Part shown: in pieces, positions 1 through 6,680 of the stretch | How the letters are laid out: the number at the start of each line of letters is the position of its first letter | How positions within the stretch are numbered: the stretch's first letter is position 1 | Assembly (NCBI GenBank): GCA_023436495.1 | Contig: JAEZIT010000044.1 | Coordinates: forward strand, 1 to 13,278 | Origin: Acidobacteriota bacterium | GTDB lineage: Bacteria > Acidobacteriota > Blastocatellia > Pyrinomonadales > Pyrinomonadaceae | Direction: 5' to 3' | Length of the DNA: 13,278 nt | Made by a program: the position numbers and the translations under genes | The notes under the pieces: model-generated | The model's input: only the letters and a program-made list of their open reading frames with translations | Database searches by the model: none | Told to the model about the DNA's origin: nothing

Positions 1-738
1 TCATTGGACTCCGAAGAAACCACGGCCGACAAGATCGCCGAAATGCAGGACCATCTTGGTGATAAACACGACTGCGACGTATGGATAGGAAAACTCCGCA
101 AAACTATGAAACGGCATCTGCGGACAATCGGCACAACGACACCGGAATTTCTAGCGGGGGAATGGATATTAGGAGAATTTGTACATATTGGCGCAAAGCA
201 TTATCGTGAAGCTCTGGACCTCTGGAAGAACTGGCGCAGTACTGGATTCCTGGAGAGCCTTACCAATGAATGGCTTATGGACACCTCGCTGTCAATTTAC
301 ACCATCGGCCACGGCCGCCACGATTTCAAATACTTTTTAGAACTGCTGCAGCGGCACGAGATCGAATTCCTGTGCGATGTTCGCAGCGTTGCCCGTTCCC
401 GCTGGCCGCAGTTCAATGGGCTCGTGCTGCAGGAACTGCTGAACGAAAATGGGATCGGCTACGAACACCTGCCGGAAACCGGCGGCAAGACAAAGCCGAA
501 GCCGGAAGACCTCGCCCGCGGCGTCGACCGTATCATCGAGCTCGCATCCGAACTTCGTACGGCGATAATGTGCTCAGAATCCCAGCCTCTGTCGGCCCAC
601 AAAACGCCGCGTGCAAATTGTCATCGTGTCGGGCTGCTCTCACCAATGCTCCGGGCAAAAGGCGCCCGTGTGATCCACATCCTTCCGAACGGCGACACCC
701 TCGAAACCGAAGAATCGCTGCTGCCCTCTATCTGGTAG
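1..738 (+). CDS. CHAD-like C-terminal segment fused in frame to a DUF488 domain protein (5' partial)
   Basis: The frame is open from the first base, so the 5' end lies outside the window. The first ~85 visible residues look like the end of a CHAD domain, a helical His-rich fold known to bind polyphosphate: LGDKHDCDVWIGKL, then helices ending near LDLWKNW. From the Met codon at 277 the protein is DUF488-like: IYTIGHG near its start, then DVRSVARSRWPQF, MCSE, CHR and RVIHILPNGD. The DUF488 part is short (153 residues). The usual Tyr/Met-containing stretch before MCSE is reduced, and about 11 residues separate MCSE from CHR. No stop separates the two parts, so a fusion is the literal reading. 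An independent DUF488 start at 277 is possible, although no good ribosome site precedes it. A one-base frame change near 260 would bring in a stop at 267-269. DUF488 function is not established. The family call is good; the architecture is less sure. Confidence 0.72.
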   Translation, partial: SLDSEETTADKIAEMQDHLGDKHDCDVWIGKLRKTMKRHLRTIGTTTPEFLAGEWILGEFVHIGAKHYREALDLWKNWRSTGFLESLTNEWLMDTSLSIYTIGHGRHDFKYFLELLQRHEIEFLCDVRSVARSRWPQFNGLVLQELLNENGIGYEHLPETGGKTKPKPEDLARGVDRIIELASELRTAIMCSESQPLSAHKTPRANCHRVGLLSPMLRAKGARVIHILPNGDTLETEESLLPSIW

Positions 739-757
739 TATCTTAAAAATTTCATTA

Positions 758-1417
758 ATGGCCTTTATTATTCAAAGCCTCGACCTTAACCTCCTTGATG
801 CCGCATGCAGCAGCCTCGCGGCTGTCGATCCGCACCTTGCCGTCGTCCATGAACGGTACGGAACGCCGCCGCTTTGGGACCGCGAACCGGGATTTGCGAC
901 GCTTGTTCGCATAATTCTCGAACAGCAGGTGTCGCTCGCGTCCGCCAGGGCTTGTTACGAAAAACTCGACCGCCGCGTCGGCGGCCTCACGCCCGAAAGG
1001 CTTATGCTCTCCAGCGACTCAGAACTTAAAGCCGATGGCTTCAGCCGTCAGAAAACTGCCTACGCGCGCATACTTGCCGAAGCGGTACTTGATTGCCGGA
1101 TCGACCTCGACAGCCTTGACTGCCTGCCGGACGAAGAAGTCAGGCATGAGCTCACGAAGCTAAAAGGCATCGGCAACTGGACCGCCGACATTTATCTTTT
1201 GATGGCTCTGCTTCGGCCGGACGTTATGCCGAAGGGTGACATAGCGCTGCATTCGGCCTGGCACCGTTTGTCGGGCGAGACGCGGCCGAATTCCGACGAA
1301 TTTCTGACAATTGCCGAACGCTGGCGGCCTTTCCGCTCTGCCGCCGCCCGTCTACTCTGGCACTTCTATTTATCTGAGCGAGAGAACGGAAAGCGTCCGT
1401 CGCGTAATAAACGTTAA
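758..1417 (+). CDS. DNA-3-methyladenine glycosylase II-like protein (AlkA type, HhH-GPD superfamily)
   Basis: A predicted base-excision-repair glycosylase of 219 aa that would cut alkylated bases from DNA in the cytoplasm. The helix-hairpin-helix is LKGIGNWTADIYLLMAL (about residues 135-151). The Gly/Pro loop with the catalytic aspartate follows as MPKGDIAL (D161). The family signature ILEQQVS occurs near residues 53-59, and WRPFRSAAARLLWHFY (189-204) matches the C-terminal helix typical of AlkA. It lacks the N-terminal AlkA_N domain of E. coli AlkA, as short bacterial members do. The start ATG lies 19 bp after the DUF488 stop and has no obvious Shine-Dalgarno sequence. It probably shares a transcript with the gene before it and the methyltransferase after it. 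Family assignment is firm. Substrate range (3-methyladenine or wider) is inferred. Confidence 0.9.
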   Translation: MAFIIQSLDLNLLDAACSSLAAVDPHLAVVHERYGTPPLWDREPGFATLVRIILEQQVSLASARACYEKLDRRVGGLTPERLMLSSDSELKADGFSRQKTAYARILAEAVLDCRIDLDSLDCLPDEEVRHELTKLKGIGNWTADIYLLMALLRPDVMPKGDIALHSAWHRLSGETRPNSDEFLTIAERWRPFRSAAARLLWHFYLSERENGKRPSRNKR

Positions 1418-1445
1418 GAAGCCGCCTTATGCTAATCTATCCCCG

Positions 1446-2024
1446 ATGAAAATTCTCGATGTCGGCTGCGGCGCCAACAAATTTCCAGGAGCCGTCGGCC
1501 TCGACAATAATCCCAGAACCGCTGCCGATGTCATCCACGACCTTGGCAGCACGCCTTACCCTTTCCCGGACAGCGACTTTGATTTGATCGTCTCGCGTCA
1601 CGTCGCCGAGCACGTGCCGGACGTCATGGCTTTCGTCGCCGAGCTCCACCGGATCGCAAAGAATGGTGGGCGGATACGTCTCGTGACACCGCATTACACC
1701 AACCCCGATTGGGCGACTGACCCGACGCACCGAAATCACTTTAACTCTTATTCTTTCAACACCTTCATGGCCGACCGCCAGGTATTCGATTTTTACACGG
1801 ACGTACGTCTAAAACCCGTCGATACATACGTTTCCCTGCTGAGCCTCTGGAAAGCTCTCGGCATCGAGTTTCTCGTCAATCTCGATCGTAAAAGCTATAA
1901 ACTCCGTTTTCTCAGAAAGTTCTGGGAACATTATCTGAGCGCGGTCTTTCGCGGAAAGGAACTGCACTTCGAATTTGAGGTCGTAAAGGACGAACCGCCG
2001 GCCGGCGTTGCGGAAACCAATTGA
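1446..2024 (+). CDS. Class I SAM-dependent methyltransferase (Methyltransf_11-like)
   Basis: A 192-aa protein whose first residues form the SAM-binding motif I (MKILDVGCG, residues 1-9). Motif II acid D20 follows in GLDNNP, then HDL (31-33) and the post-motif stretch FDLIVSRHVAEHV (45-57), and a strand GGRIRLVTPHYTN around 74-86. The C-terminal half (100-180) is rich in aromatic and basic residues and probably holds the substrate site. The substrate cannot be read from sequence; small-molecule, lipid or glycan methylation are all possible. The frame is open upstream to 1311, but that would overlap the glycosylase gene by about 107 bp. ATG 1446 puts motif I at the very N-terminus, as in related small methyltransferases, and leaves a 28-bp gap. 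No clear ribosome site is visible at that start. Probably co-transcribed with the glycosylase. Confidence 0.8.
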   Translation: MKILDVGCGANKFPGAVGLDNNPRTAADVIHDLGSTPYPFPDSDFDLIVSRHVAEHVPDVMAFVAELHRIAKNGGRIRLVTPHYTNPDWATDPTHRNHFNSYSFNTFMADRQVFDFYTDVRLKPVDTYVSLLSLWKALGIEFLVNLDRKSYKLRFLRKFWEHYLSAVFRGKELHFEFEVVKDEPPAGVAETN

Positions 2025-2111
2025 TCCGCAAAAGCTGTCAGCCAACTATTTGTGAACCTTTTATCATCTTTAATCGTTGGATGTCTGCTTGTTAATTTGA
2101 GAGGATTTTGT

Positions 2112-3176
2112 ATGAATAGAAAGTTTGTTGCGCTCCTTGCGGTGTCAGTGCTTGTTCTGAACACAGTCGTCTTCGCCGCAGCCGACACAAGGTCAAATAA
2201 GGCAAAGCTCGCTCAGGCAAACGCCCTTGTAGCTTTGCTTCCCGCTTCGGACGGCATCGCCGTGCTTGATTCGAAACGCTTTTTCGCCGACGCTTTGCCC
2301 TCGCTGCTCGCCGCGAACCAGCCTGTTCTAAGCGGCATCATGGAAAAGCTCGAAGAAATGAAAGCGAGGACCGGCTTCGACCTGCGGCAGTTCGAGCACA
2401 TCGCGGTCGGCGTGACGATCAAACAGGTTTCAGCGACCGAAGTCGATACTGACCCCGTTGCGATCGCCCGCGGAAGCTTTCCCGCCGGAGGCTTGGTCTC
2501 TCTTGCAAAGATGGGTTCGAACGGCAAATATCGCGAGGAAAAGATCGGGAACCGCACCGTTTATATATTCGATGCAAAGGAGATAGCAGCGAAACACGCC
2601 CCGAAACCGGGCAGTACCAAGGTCGCCGGAGCGATCGACCGCACGATCAGCGGCCTTGCCAAAGAGATCGCCGTAACCGCGATCGATTCGAATACGCTCG
2701 CTATCGGTTCGCCGCTTCGCGTTCGTCAGACGCTGGAATCGCCGGCACGCGGTGATGCAGAGCTCACAACGCTTCTTTCGAAAAAACCCGGCGCGATCAT
2801 GAGCTTTGCGGCACGTACGCCCGAAGGCCTCGGGAAACATCTACCGGTTGATAATGACGAGCTGGGAAATAGCGTCAACGGCATTCGGTTCGTATACGGC
2901 TCGCTCGACGTTGCGGCCGGAAACGCCGTGCTCCAGGGAATGGCACGCACACAGCAGCCCGCCCAGGCGCAAAACCTGCTGGAAACGCTGCAAGGCCTGC
3001 AGTTGATCGGGAAAGCGTTCCTCGGTGGCAGCAAAGGCCCGGACAAGGACGTTTATGGTCGGATGATCGACAACGCGAAATTTGCTCGCTCAGGGAGCGA
3101 TGTCACTCTCGATCTTTCCATCCCGCAGAGCGACTTAGATATTCTCGTCGCGGGAATAAAGATCACAACGAAATAG
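2112..3176 (+). CDS. Secreted protein of unknown function with signal peptide
   Basis: I do not recognise a named family. ATG 2112 is preceded by GAGAGGA at a good distance and starts a typical signal peptide (MNRK, hydrophobic 5-21, likely cleavage after VFA at residue 22), so I prefer it over the upstream in-frame start at 2052. The mature protein of about 330 residues alternates strand and helix: SDGIAVLDSKRFF (47-58), FEHIAVGVTI (95-103), VYIFDAKEI (150-158), AVTAIDSNTLAIGS (187-200), GAIMSFAAR (227-235). There are no cysteines and no catalytic pattern I can name. The last ~75 residues (about 270-345) resemble the C-termini of the two envelope proteins at 4289-6379. Probably periplasmic or outer-membrane-associated. 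Transcription appears to end at the bidirectional terminator just downstream. Confidence 0.85.
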   Translation: MNRKFVALLAVSVLVLNTVVFAAADTRSNKAKLAQANALVALLPASDGIAVLDSKRFFADALPSLLAANQPVLSGIMEKLEEMKARTGFDLRQFEHIAVGVTIKQVSATEVDTDPVAIARGSFPAGGLVSLAKMGSNGKYREEKIGNRTVYIFDAKEIAAKHAPKPGSTKVAGAIDRTISGLAKEIAVTAIDSNTLAIGSPLRVRQTLESPARGDAELTTLLSKKPGAIMSFAARTPEGLGKHLPVDNDELGNSVNGIRFVYGSLDVAAGNAVLQGMARTQQPAQAQNLLETLQGLQLIGKAFLGGSKGPDKDVYGRMIDNAKFARSGSDVTLDLSIPQSDLDILVAGIKITTK

Positions 3177-3196
3177 ATCCCCGCCATAGCAGATTA

Positions 3197-3227
3197 AAAA
3201 TACCGCGGCCTAAAACCGCGGTATTTT
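3197..3227. terminator. Bidirectional rho-independent terminator
   Basis: Perfect 12-bp inverted repeat: AAAATACCGCGG (3197-3208) and CCGCGGTATTTT (3216-3227) around a 7-nt loop. The T-rich end lies within and just after the stem in both directions (TATTTTAGTTTT on plus, TATTTTTAATC on minus). It sits between the stops of two convergent genes (3176 plus, 3254 minus) and so can serve both. Confidence 0.9.
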
Positions 3228-3253
3228 AGTTTTCGTCTCCTGAATTGCGGCTC

Positions 3254-4126
3254 TCAATACCTTCTACGCCGCTCGAATCGGCGTTTTTCAGAGCCGACGC
3301 TGTCGATTTCAGTATTAAACTCGCCGCGGTCGTTAAACAACGGAAACAGCTGTAGTTCCGCCGACAGGTACGCCGCACGCAATTCCACAGGGCGTTCGCC
3401 CGCCCGAATGATCCGCACCGACGTTCCGCGTACTTCCTCTATCCACCGAGCGAATTCTTCGGCGCGCCCGACGGTCGCCGACAGCAGCAGCAAGCGGATC
3501 CTCGCCGGGGTTAGTATTATCGTCTCTTCCCAAACGTGCCCGCGATCCTCGTCCGCAAGATAATGGGCTTCGTCGACGATGACAAAATCCGTGCGGACCT
3601 GTTCGCCCTGCCGCATTGCATCGAAGACCTGATTTCTATAGATCTCGGTCGTCCCGACGATCAGCGGAGCGTCTGTGTTCTCCTTCCTGTCGCCGGTCAG
3701 AATGCCAACGTTCTCGGCACCGAATTCCTCCGTAAACTCAATATATTTAGAATTTGTGAGCGCTTTCAGCGGCGTCGTGTACCAGGCCCGCTGGCCCTTC
3801 CCGAGCAGCCTGCGGATCTCCTCTCGCGCGATCCACGTCTTCCCGCTGCCGGTCGGCGCGGTGACCAGAACGTCTTCGGTCTCGATGGCTTTAAGGGCTT
3901 CAAGTTGGAACGCATCGGGGGCGAATGGTTTCGGCTCCGGCACGCCGATCCCGGACAGCAACTTCTCGACGGCCTTTAATTGCTGAGGCGACATTTTCGC
4001 CGGCCCGGCATCGGCGGAACTTTCCCGTGCAAGATCGCGTTTAAAGTTACGTTCCTGTTTATGACGGTCATCGGGCCGCTCACGGCCGCGTTTATCGCGT
4101 CTGCTGTCTTTACGGAAACGCCGCAT
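3254..4126 (-). CDS. Ski2/HelY-like DEAH-box helicase, N-terminal RecA domain only (truncated or split)
   Basis: Residues 1-40 are a very basic, probably disordered tail. A superfamily 2 helicase domain follows: Q motif glutamine around Q74, Walker A APTGSGKT (90-97), motif Ia TTPLKALTNSK (117-127), GTTE (158-161), Walker B DEAH (185-188) and motif III SAT (216-218), then RPVELR (245-250). The order and wording match Mtr4/Ski2/HelY helicases, which are normally around 700-900 aa or longer. Here the protein stops at 290 aa after a short basic end (EKRRFERRRRY). The second RecA domain (motifs IV-VI), winged helix and ratchet domains are absent, and only 77 bp remain before the neighbouring gene. 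It is either a decayed helicase or a stable one-domain form. ATP binding is plausible; unwinding without a partner domain is unlikely. There is no clear Shine-Dalgarno sequence before ATG 4126. Confidence 0.75.
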   Translation of the reverse strand: MRRFRKDSRRDKRGRERPDDRHKQERNFKRDLARESSADAGPAKMSPQQLKAVEKLLSGIGVPEPKPFAPDAFQLEALKAIETEDVLVTAPTGSGKTWIAREEIRRLLGKGQRAWYTTPLKALTNSKYIEFTEEFGAENVGILTGDRKENTDAPLIVGTTEIYRNQVFDAMRQGEQVRTDFVIVDEAHYLADEDRGHVWEETIILTPARIRLLLLSATVGRAEEFARWIEEVRGTSVRIIRAGERPVELRAAYLSAELQLFPLFNDRGEFNTEIDSVGSEKRRFERRRRY

Positions 4127-4288
4127 ACGGTGAAGTTTAGAGGTTTCGGGCGGTAAAGTCTAATACTTTCAAATTCGCCGCCACTGGTGTTAAAATATGT
4201 GATTTACATCGCAACTAAATTGCAGTGTAAGGCGTCTAAAAGCGAAGGAAACAGGCATTAATTCAGAGACGCTATAGATTTAAGCATT
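4127..4288. promoter_or_regulatory. Divergent intergenic region with weak promoter candidates
   Basis: This 162-bp gap separates the start of the minus-strand helicase from the plus-strand TonB-like gene, so it should carry both promoters. On plus, TAAAAT (4191-4196) lies 17 bp after TTCAAA (4168-4173), a fair but imperfect sigma70-type pair. A second -10-like TATAGAT (4273-4279) lies so close to ATG 4289 that a transcript from it would be nearly leaderless, consistent with the lack of a Shine-Dalgarno sequence there. No convincing minus-strand promoter was seen. Confidence 0.3.
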
Positions 4289-5623
4289 ATGTTTGAGGAG
4301 TCCATTTTCAACGCTGACGAACCAGCACGCCCTACTGTTGAGGGCGAGTTCCTTCACGACTACGAGATCCGCTCTTGGTCGCCGTCTCCGCGGCTGTACA
4401 AGATCTTGGGCGCCTCTGTGCTCGTTAACGTCCTGTTTCTGGTGGTCGCCGCTCAAACATCGGTATTGACAATGAAGGGCTGCGACAGCCCGCTGGTCGG
4501 ACGAGTTTGCCAGGCCCTCGATATGGTTTACATTGGATCTGCGCTGTTCGGGACAGACCGCGAATATGTCGATGCGGTTTATGAAAAGACCGAACTTGCC
4601 GACGCTGATATCACGTTTGTAGATGTCAGCGGTGTGACACCTCCGCTCGAATACCCTGAGGGCTATTTCGCGCTCGCAAATCCCGAGGAATATGCCCTTC
4701 GGCAGCAGATGCTGAATAATCCGGGATCGCTAGGCGGCTTTACGCCGATCCCGAGCACGTCGGGCGGCTTGTTGAATTCTCCGCCGGTACTGCCTTCACC
4801 TAATGCAGGCGGTATCACAGGGGCGATCCCAACCGACCCGCTCGGCGCAATGGGCGGCAACGCGCCCGCCGTATCGCGTAAAGGACGCCGCGGCGGCAAA
4901 ATTAATACACCTAAACTGCCGAACGAGTCACCGTCGGAACTTCCTGATCTCGGCGACGAACAGGCGGACGCCAAACCGGTGCCGACGCCTCTTAGCACAG
5001 AGGCAGTCAGATCCATGGAGGTGAACAAAAAGCCGCTGACGGATTTCGCGGATGTGGTAGTCGCGAAGTGGGCCGCGAACGAGGTCGATCTCAACCAGGA
5101 ATTTACCGTCGTTCTCGATGCCGTCCTGACAAAAGACGGCAAGCTCGATCCCAAGAAATCCAGATGGGACGTGACCAAACAGAAAGGCGACCAGAAGATG
5201 ATCGATATCGCCAAAGAGGCGCTTGAAGCGGTTGGCGACAGCGGCTTCCTTACGTATCTGACCTCGCTCGACGTTGAAAAGGTAAACATTACGCTGGTCC
5301 AGGACATGGAAAACGTTACGGCCGTGATAACTTCGAGCCAGAAGAGCCCGGAACGCGCGAAGACAATATCGAGCGGCCTGAATGGATACATAATGATCGG
5401 CAAGAGCTCGGCGGCGGACCCGAGCGACGAGAGAACTCTGCTTGAAGGTGCGAAAGTTACGGCCGAAGGAACGAACTTTGTGCTAAACTTTGCTATTCCT
5501 AAGCCGATCGCTCAGGAAATGATAAACAGAAAGCTCCGTGAAGCACAGGCCAAGAAGGCCCAGCAACAGCAGCCAAGCGGTAACGCCGCTGAAAAAACTG
5601 GCGGCAATACCGCGAAACGATAA
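4289..5623 (+). CDS. Membrane-anchored TonB/TolA-like envelope protein
   Basis: A 444-aa protein with a cytoplasmic N-terminus, one transmembrane helix at about 37-57, and a periplasmic remainder. Residues 60-130 hold three cysteines (C65, C74 and surroundings). Residues 145-240 are a Pro/Gly/Ser/Asn-rich linker, as in TonB-type spacers. Residues 254-325 (AKWAANEVDLNQEFTVVLDAVLTKDGKL..., then GDSGFLTYL) look like a TonB/TolA C-terminal domain. A further module at about 340-412 (VTAVITSSQKSPERAK ... LNFAIPKPI) resembles the ends of its neighbours. The tail 413-444 is Lys/Gln/Asn-rich and probably disordered. No ExbB/ExbD or TolQ/R genes are in the window, so energy coupling is unproven. No Shine-Dalgarno sequence precedes the ATG. 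The next gene abuts it and is in the same frame, indicating an operon. Confidence 0.78.
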   Translation: MFEESIFNADEPARPTVEGEFLHDYEIRSWSPSPRLYKILGASVLVNVLFLVVAAQTSVLTMKGCDSPLVGRVCQALDMVYIGSALFGTDREYVDAVYEKTELADADITFVDVSGVTPPLEYPEGYFALANPEEYALRQQMLNNPGSLGGFTPIPSTSGGLLNSPPVLPSPNAGGITGAIPTDPLGAMGGNAPAVSRKGRRGGKINTPKLPNESPSELPDLGDEQADAKPVPTPLSTEAVRSMEVNKKPLTDFADVVVAKWAANEVDLNQEFTVVLDAVLTKDGKLDPKKSRWDVTKQKGDQKMIDIAKEALEAVGDSGFLTYLTSLDVEKVNITLVQDMENVTAVITSSQKSPERAKTISSGLNGYIMIGKSSAADPSDERTLLEGAKVTAEGTNFVLNFAIPKPIAQEMINRKLREAQAKKAQQQQPSGNAAEKTGGNTAKR

Positions 5624-5632
5624 TTGATACTT

Positions 5633-6379
5633 GTGAGCAAATCGAAGAATCACAATTCACTGATCTTCATCACGACACTCGGGGTCTACCTCGGCCTTGT
5701 GCTCGTCGGCGGGGCCGCGCCGCAGGTCTTTGCTCACAGCGCCCTAACGCGCAATTTCGAGATTTCCGAAGAGATCGAGGTCAAGGACGACCTCGATAAA
5801 AATCCCGACGGCCAGACATCCACGCTCTCGGATTCCATTAAGACATATCTCGAGGATGTCCAGGTTTTTCTCATTGAGCTTGAGAACCTCCGCCGCGAGG
5901 GTAAATTTGACATCGCTCGCGACACATTCGAAGTTGCACAGACGAACCAGCTTCCCTGCCAAACGGGAAACAAGATCGGCACTTACACGCCGGATTTCTT
6001 TGCAAGCAAGAATGACGCGCTTCGGCCGGTGCTGGATAGTTTCGGCAGACGGCTTGCGGACGGATATTCGCTGGGCGATTGTCTTCCGAGCCCTAAATTT
6101 AACGGAGCTGAAGCTCATCAGTCCCAGTTCAAATTCAAGCTGACGGACTCGGAGCTTTCTGTTGAGGTCGCTGTCCGAAAACAATCGCAGCACGTCGCTG
6201 ATGCTCTGATCAAGGACCTGGCGGTTTCGACCAACCGGTTCAACCCAACTGCCAAGAACGTAGTTCGCCAGCGTATCTACGAAAACACAACCTTTAGGGC
6301 CGAAAATGACCAAATTTACGTCATTACCCGCTTGCCCCGCGCCTCGCTCGACCCGCTGCTTGCCTCGAACGCACAGTAG
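5633..6379 (+). CDS. Secreted protein of unknown function, operon partner of the TonB/TolA-like gene
   Basis: About 248 aa from GTG 5633. A TTG at 5624 directly after the preceding stop is the other possible start and would add three residues. The N-terminus is a signal peptide: basic SKSKNH, hydrophobic 9-28, likely cleavage near VFA-H (residue 34). The mature part begins acidic (EISEEIEVKDDLD), continues with a helical stretch (about 66-105), then a region with two cysteines (C109, C150) that could form a disulphide. The last ~70 residues (172-243, LSVEVAVRKQSQHVAD ... ITRLPRASLDPLL) resemble the C-terminal module of the two preceding exported proteins. I do not recognise a named family. 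Zero-gap placement and shared frame with the TonB/TolA-like gene suggest translational coupling and a joint envelope role. No Shine-Dalgarno sequence is visible. Confidence 0.75.
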   Translation: MSKSKNHNSLIFITTLGVYLGLVLVGGAAPQVFAHSALTRNFEISEEIEVKDDLDKNPDGQTSTLSDSIKTYLEDVQVFLIELENLRREGKFDIARDTFEVAQTNQLPCQTGNKIGTYTPDFFASKNDALRPVLDSFGRRLADGYSLGDCLPSPKFNGAEAHQSQFKFKLTDSELSVEVAVRKQSQHVADALIKDLAVSTNRFNPTAKNVVRQRIYENTTFRAENDQIYVITRLPRASLDPLLASNAQ

Positions 6380-6680
6380 CGGCGAGCGGATACGTATTTT
6401 CTTCTCGCCAAAATCCAAGTCAAATTTGCTGTAAGAGCTGCGTCGTTCGACGCGATGATGCGATCTGATCGATCGTTTTATCAGATATTTGAAAGCGATC
6501 TATTTTGAGTATTTCGGCCCGGCCGTTCTGTTTGCGGAAAGCTATGTTTTCCCGTGGAATGCCTTTACCGGCAACGCTGCCGCCTGGCGGCGCAGCATTC
6601 TGCGGCCGTGTACGCACAAACATAGTTTATAATATCGCTTTTTCATTCATGGACGCTTAGCTCTTACCAAGAGGAATAAC
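6380..6680. other. Non-coding region upstream of secA with several short hairpins
   Basis: About 300 bp without a credible gene. Inverted repeats seen: GGCGAG/CTCGCC (6381-6386 with 6404-6409), GCGTC/GACGC (6440-6453), ATCTGAT/ATCAGAT (6463-6469 with 6480-6486), and two mutually exclusive GC-rich hairpins, CGGCA/TGCCG (6569-6573 with 6578-6582) and GCCGC/GCGGC (6579-6583 with 6587-6591). None is followed by a good T-run. A small minus-strand open frame (6623-6420) has no family features, and I treat it as spurious. No SecM-like arrest peptide is encoded before secA. Confidence 0.5.
6628..6633 (+). promoter_or_regulatory. Candidate -10 box of the secA promoter
   Basis: An exact TATAAT in an AT-rich patch about 48 bp before the secA ATG. 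No good -35 hexamer is seen 16-18 bp upstream (the sequence there is GC-rich) and there is no extended TGn. It would give a leader of roughly 40 nt ending in the ribosome site AGAGGA. Confidence 0.4.

Noticed and set aside
270..746. A 158-codon plus-strand frame overlapping the DUF488 part
   Set aside because: The overlapping frame contains the DUF488 motifs, while this one is Arg/Ala/Pro-rich without motifs.
6381..6409. GGCGAG/CTCGCC hairpin as terminator of the 5633-6379 gene
   Set aside because: The stem is only 6 bp, the loop is 17 nt and no T-run follows on the plus strand.
6420..6623. Minus-strand 67-codon open frame upstream of secA
   Set aside because: No motif, signal peptide or ribosome site; it overlaps hairpins and the likely secA promoter region.
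6649..6660. Three-codon leader frame before secA as an attenuator peptide
   Set aside because: It has no ribosome site and too few codons to support a mechanism; noted only within the leader finding.
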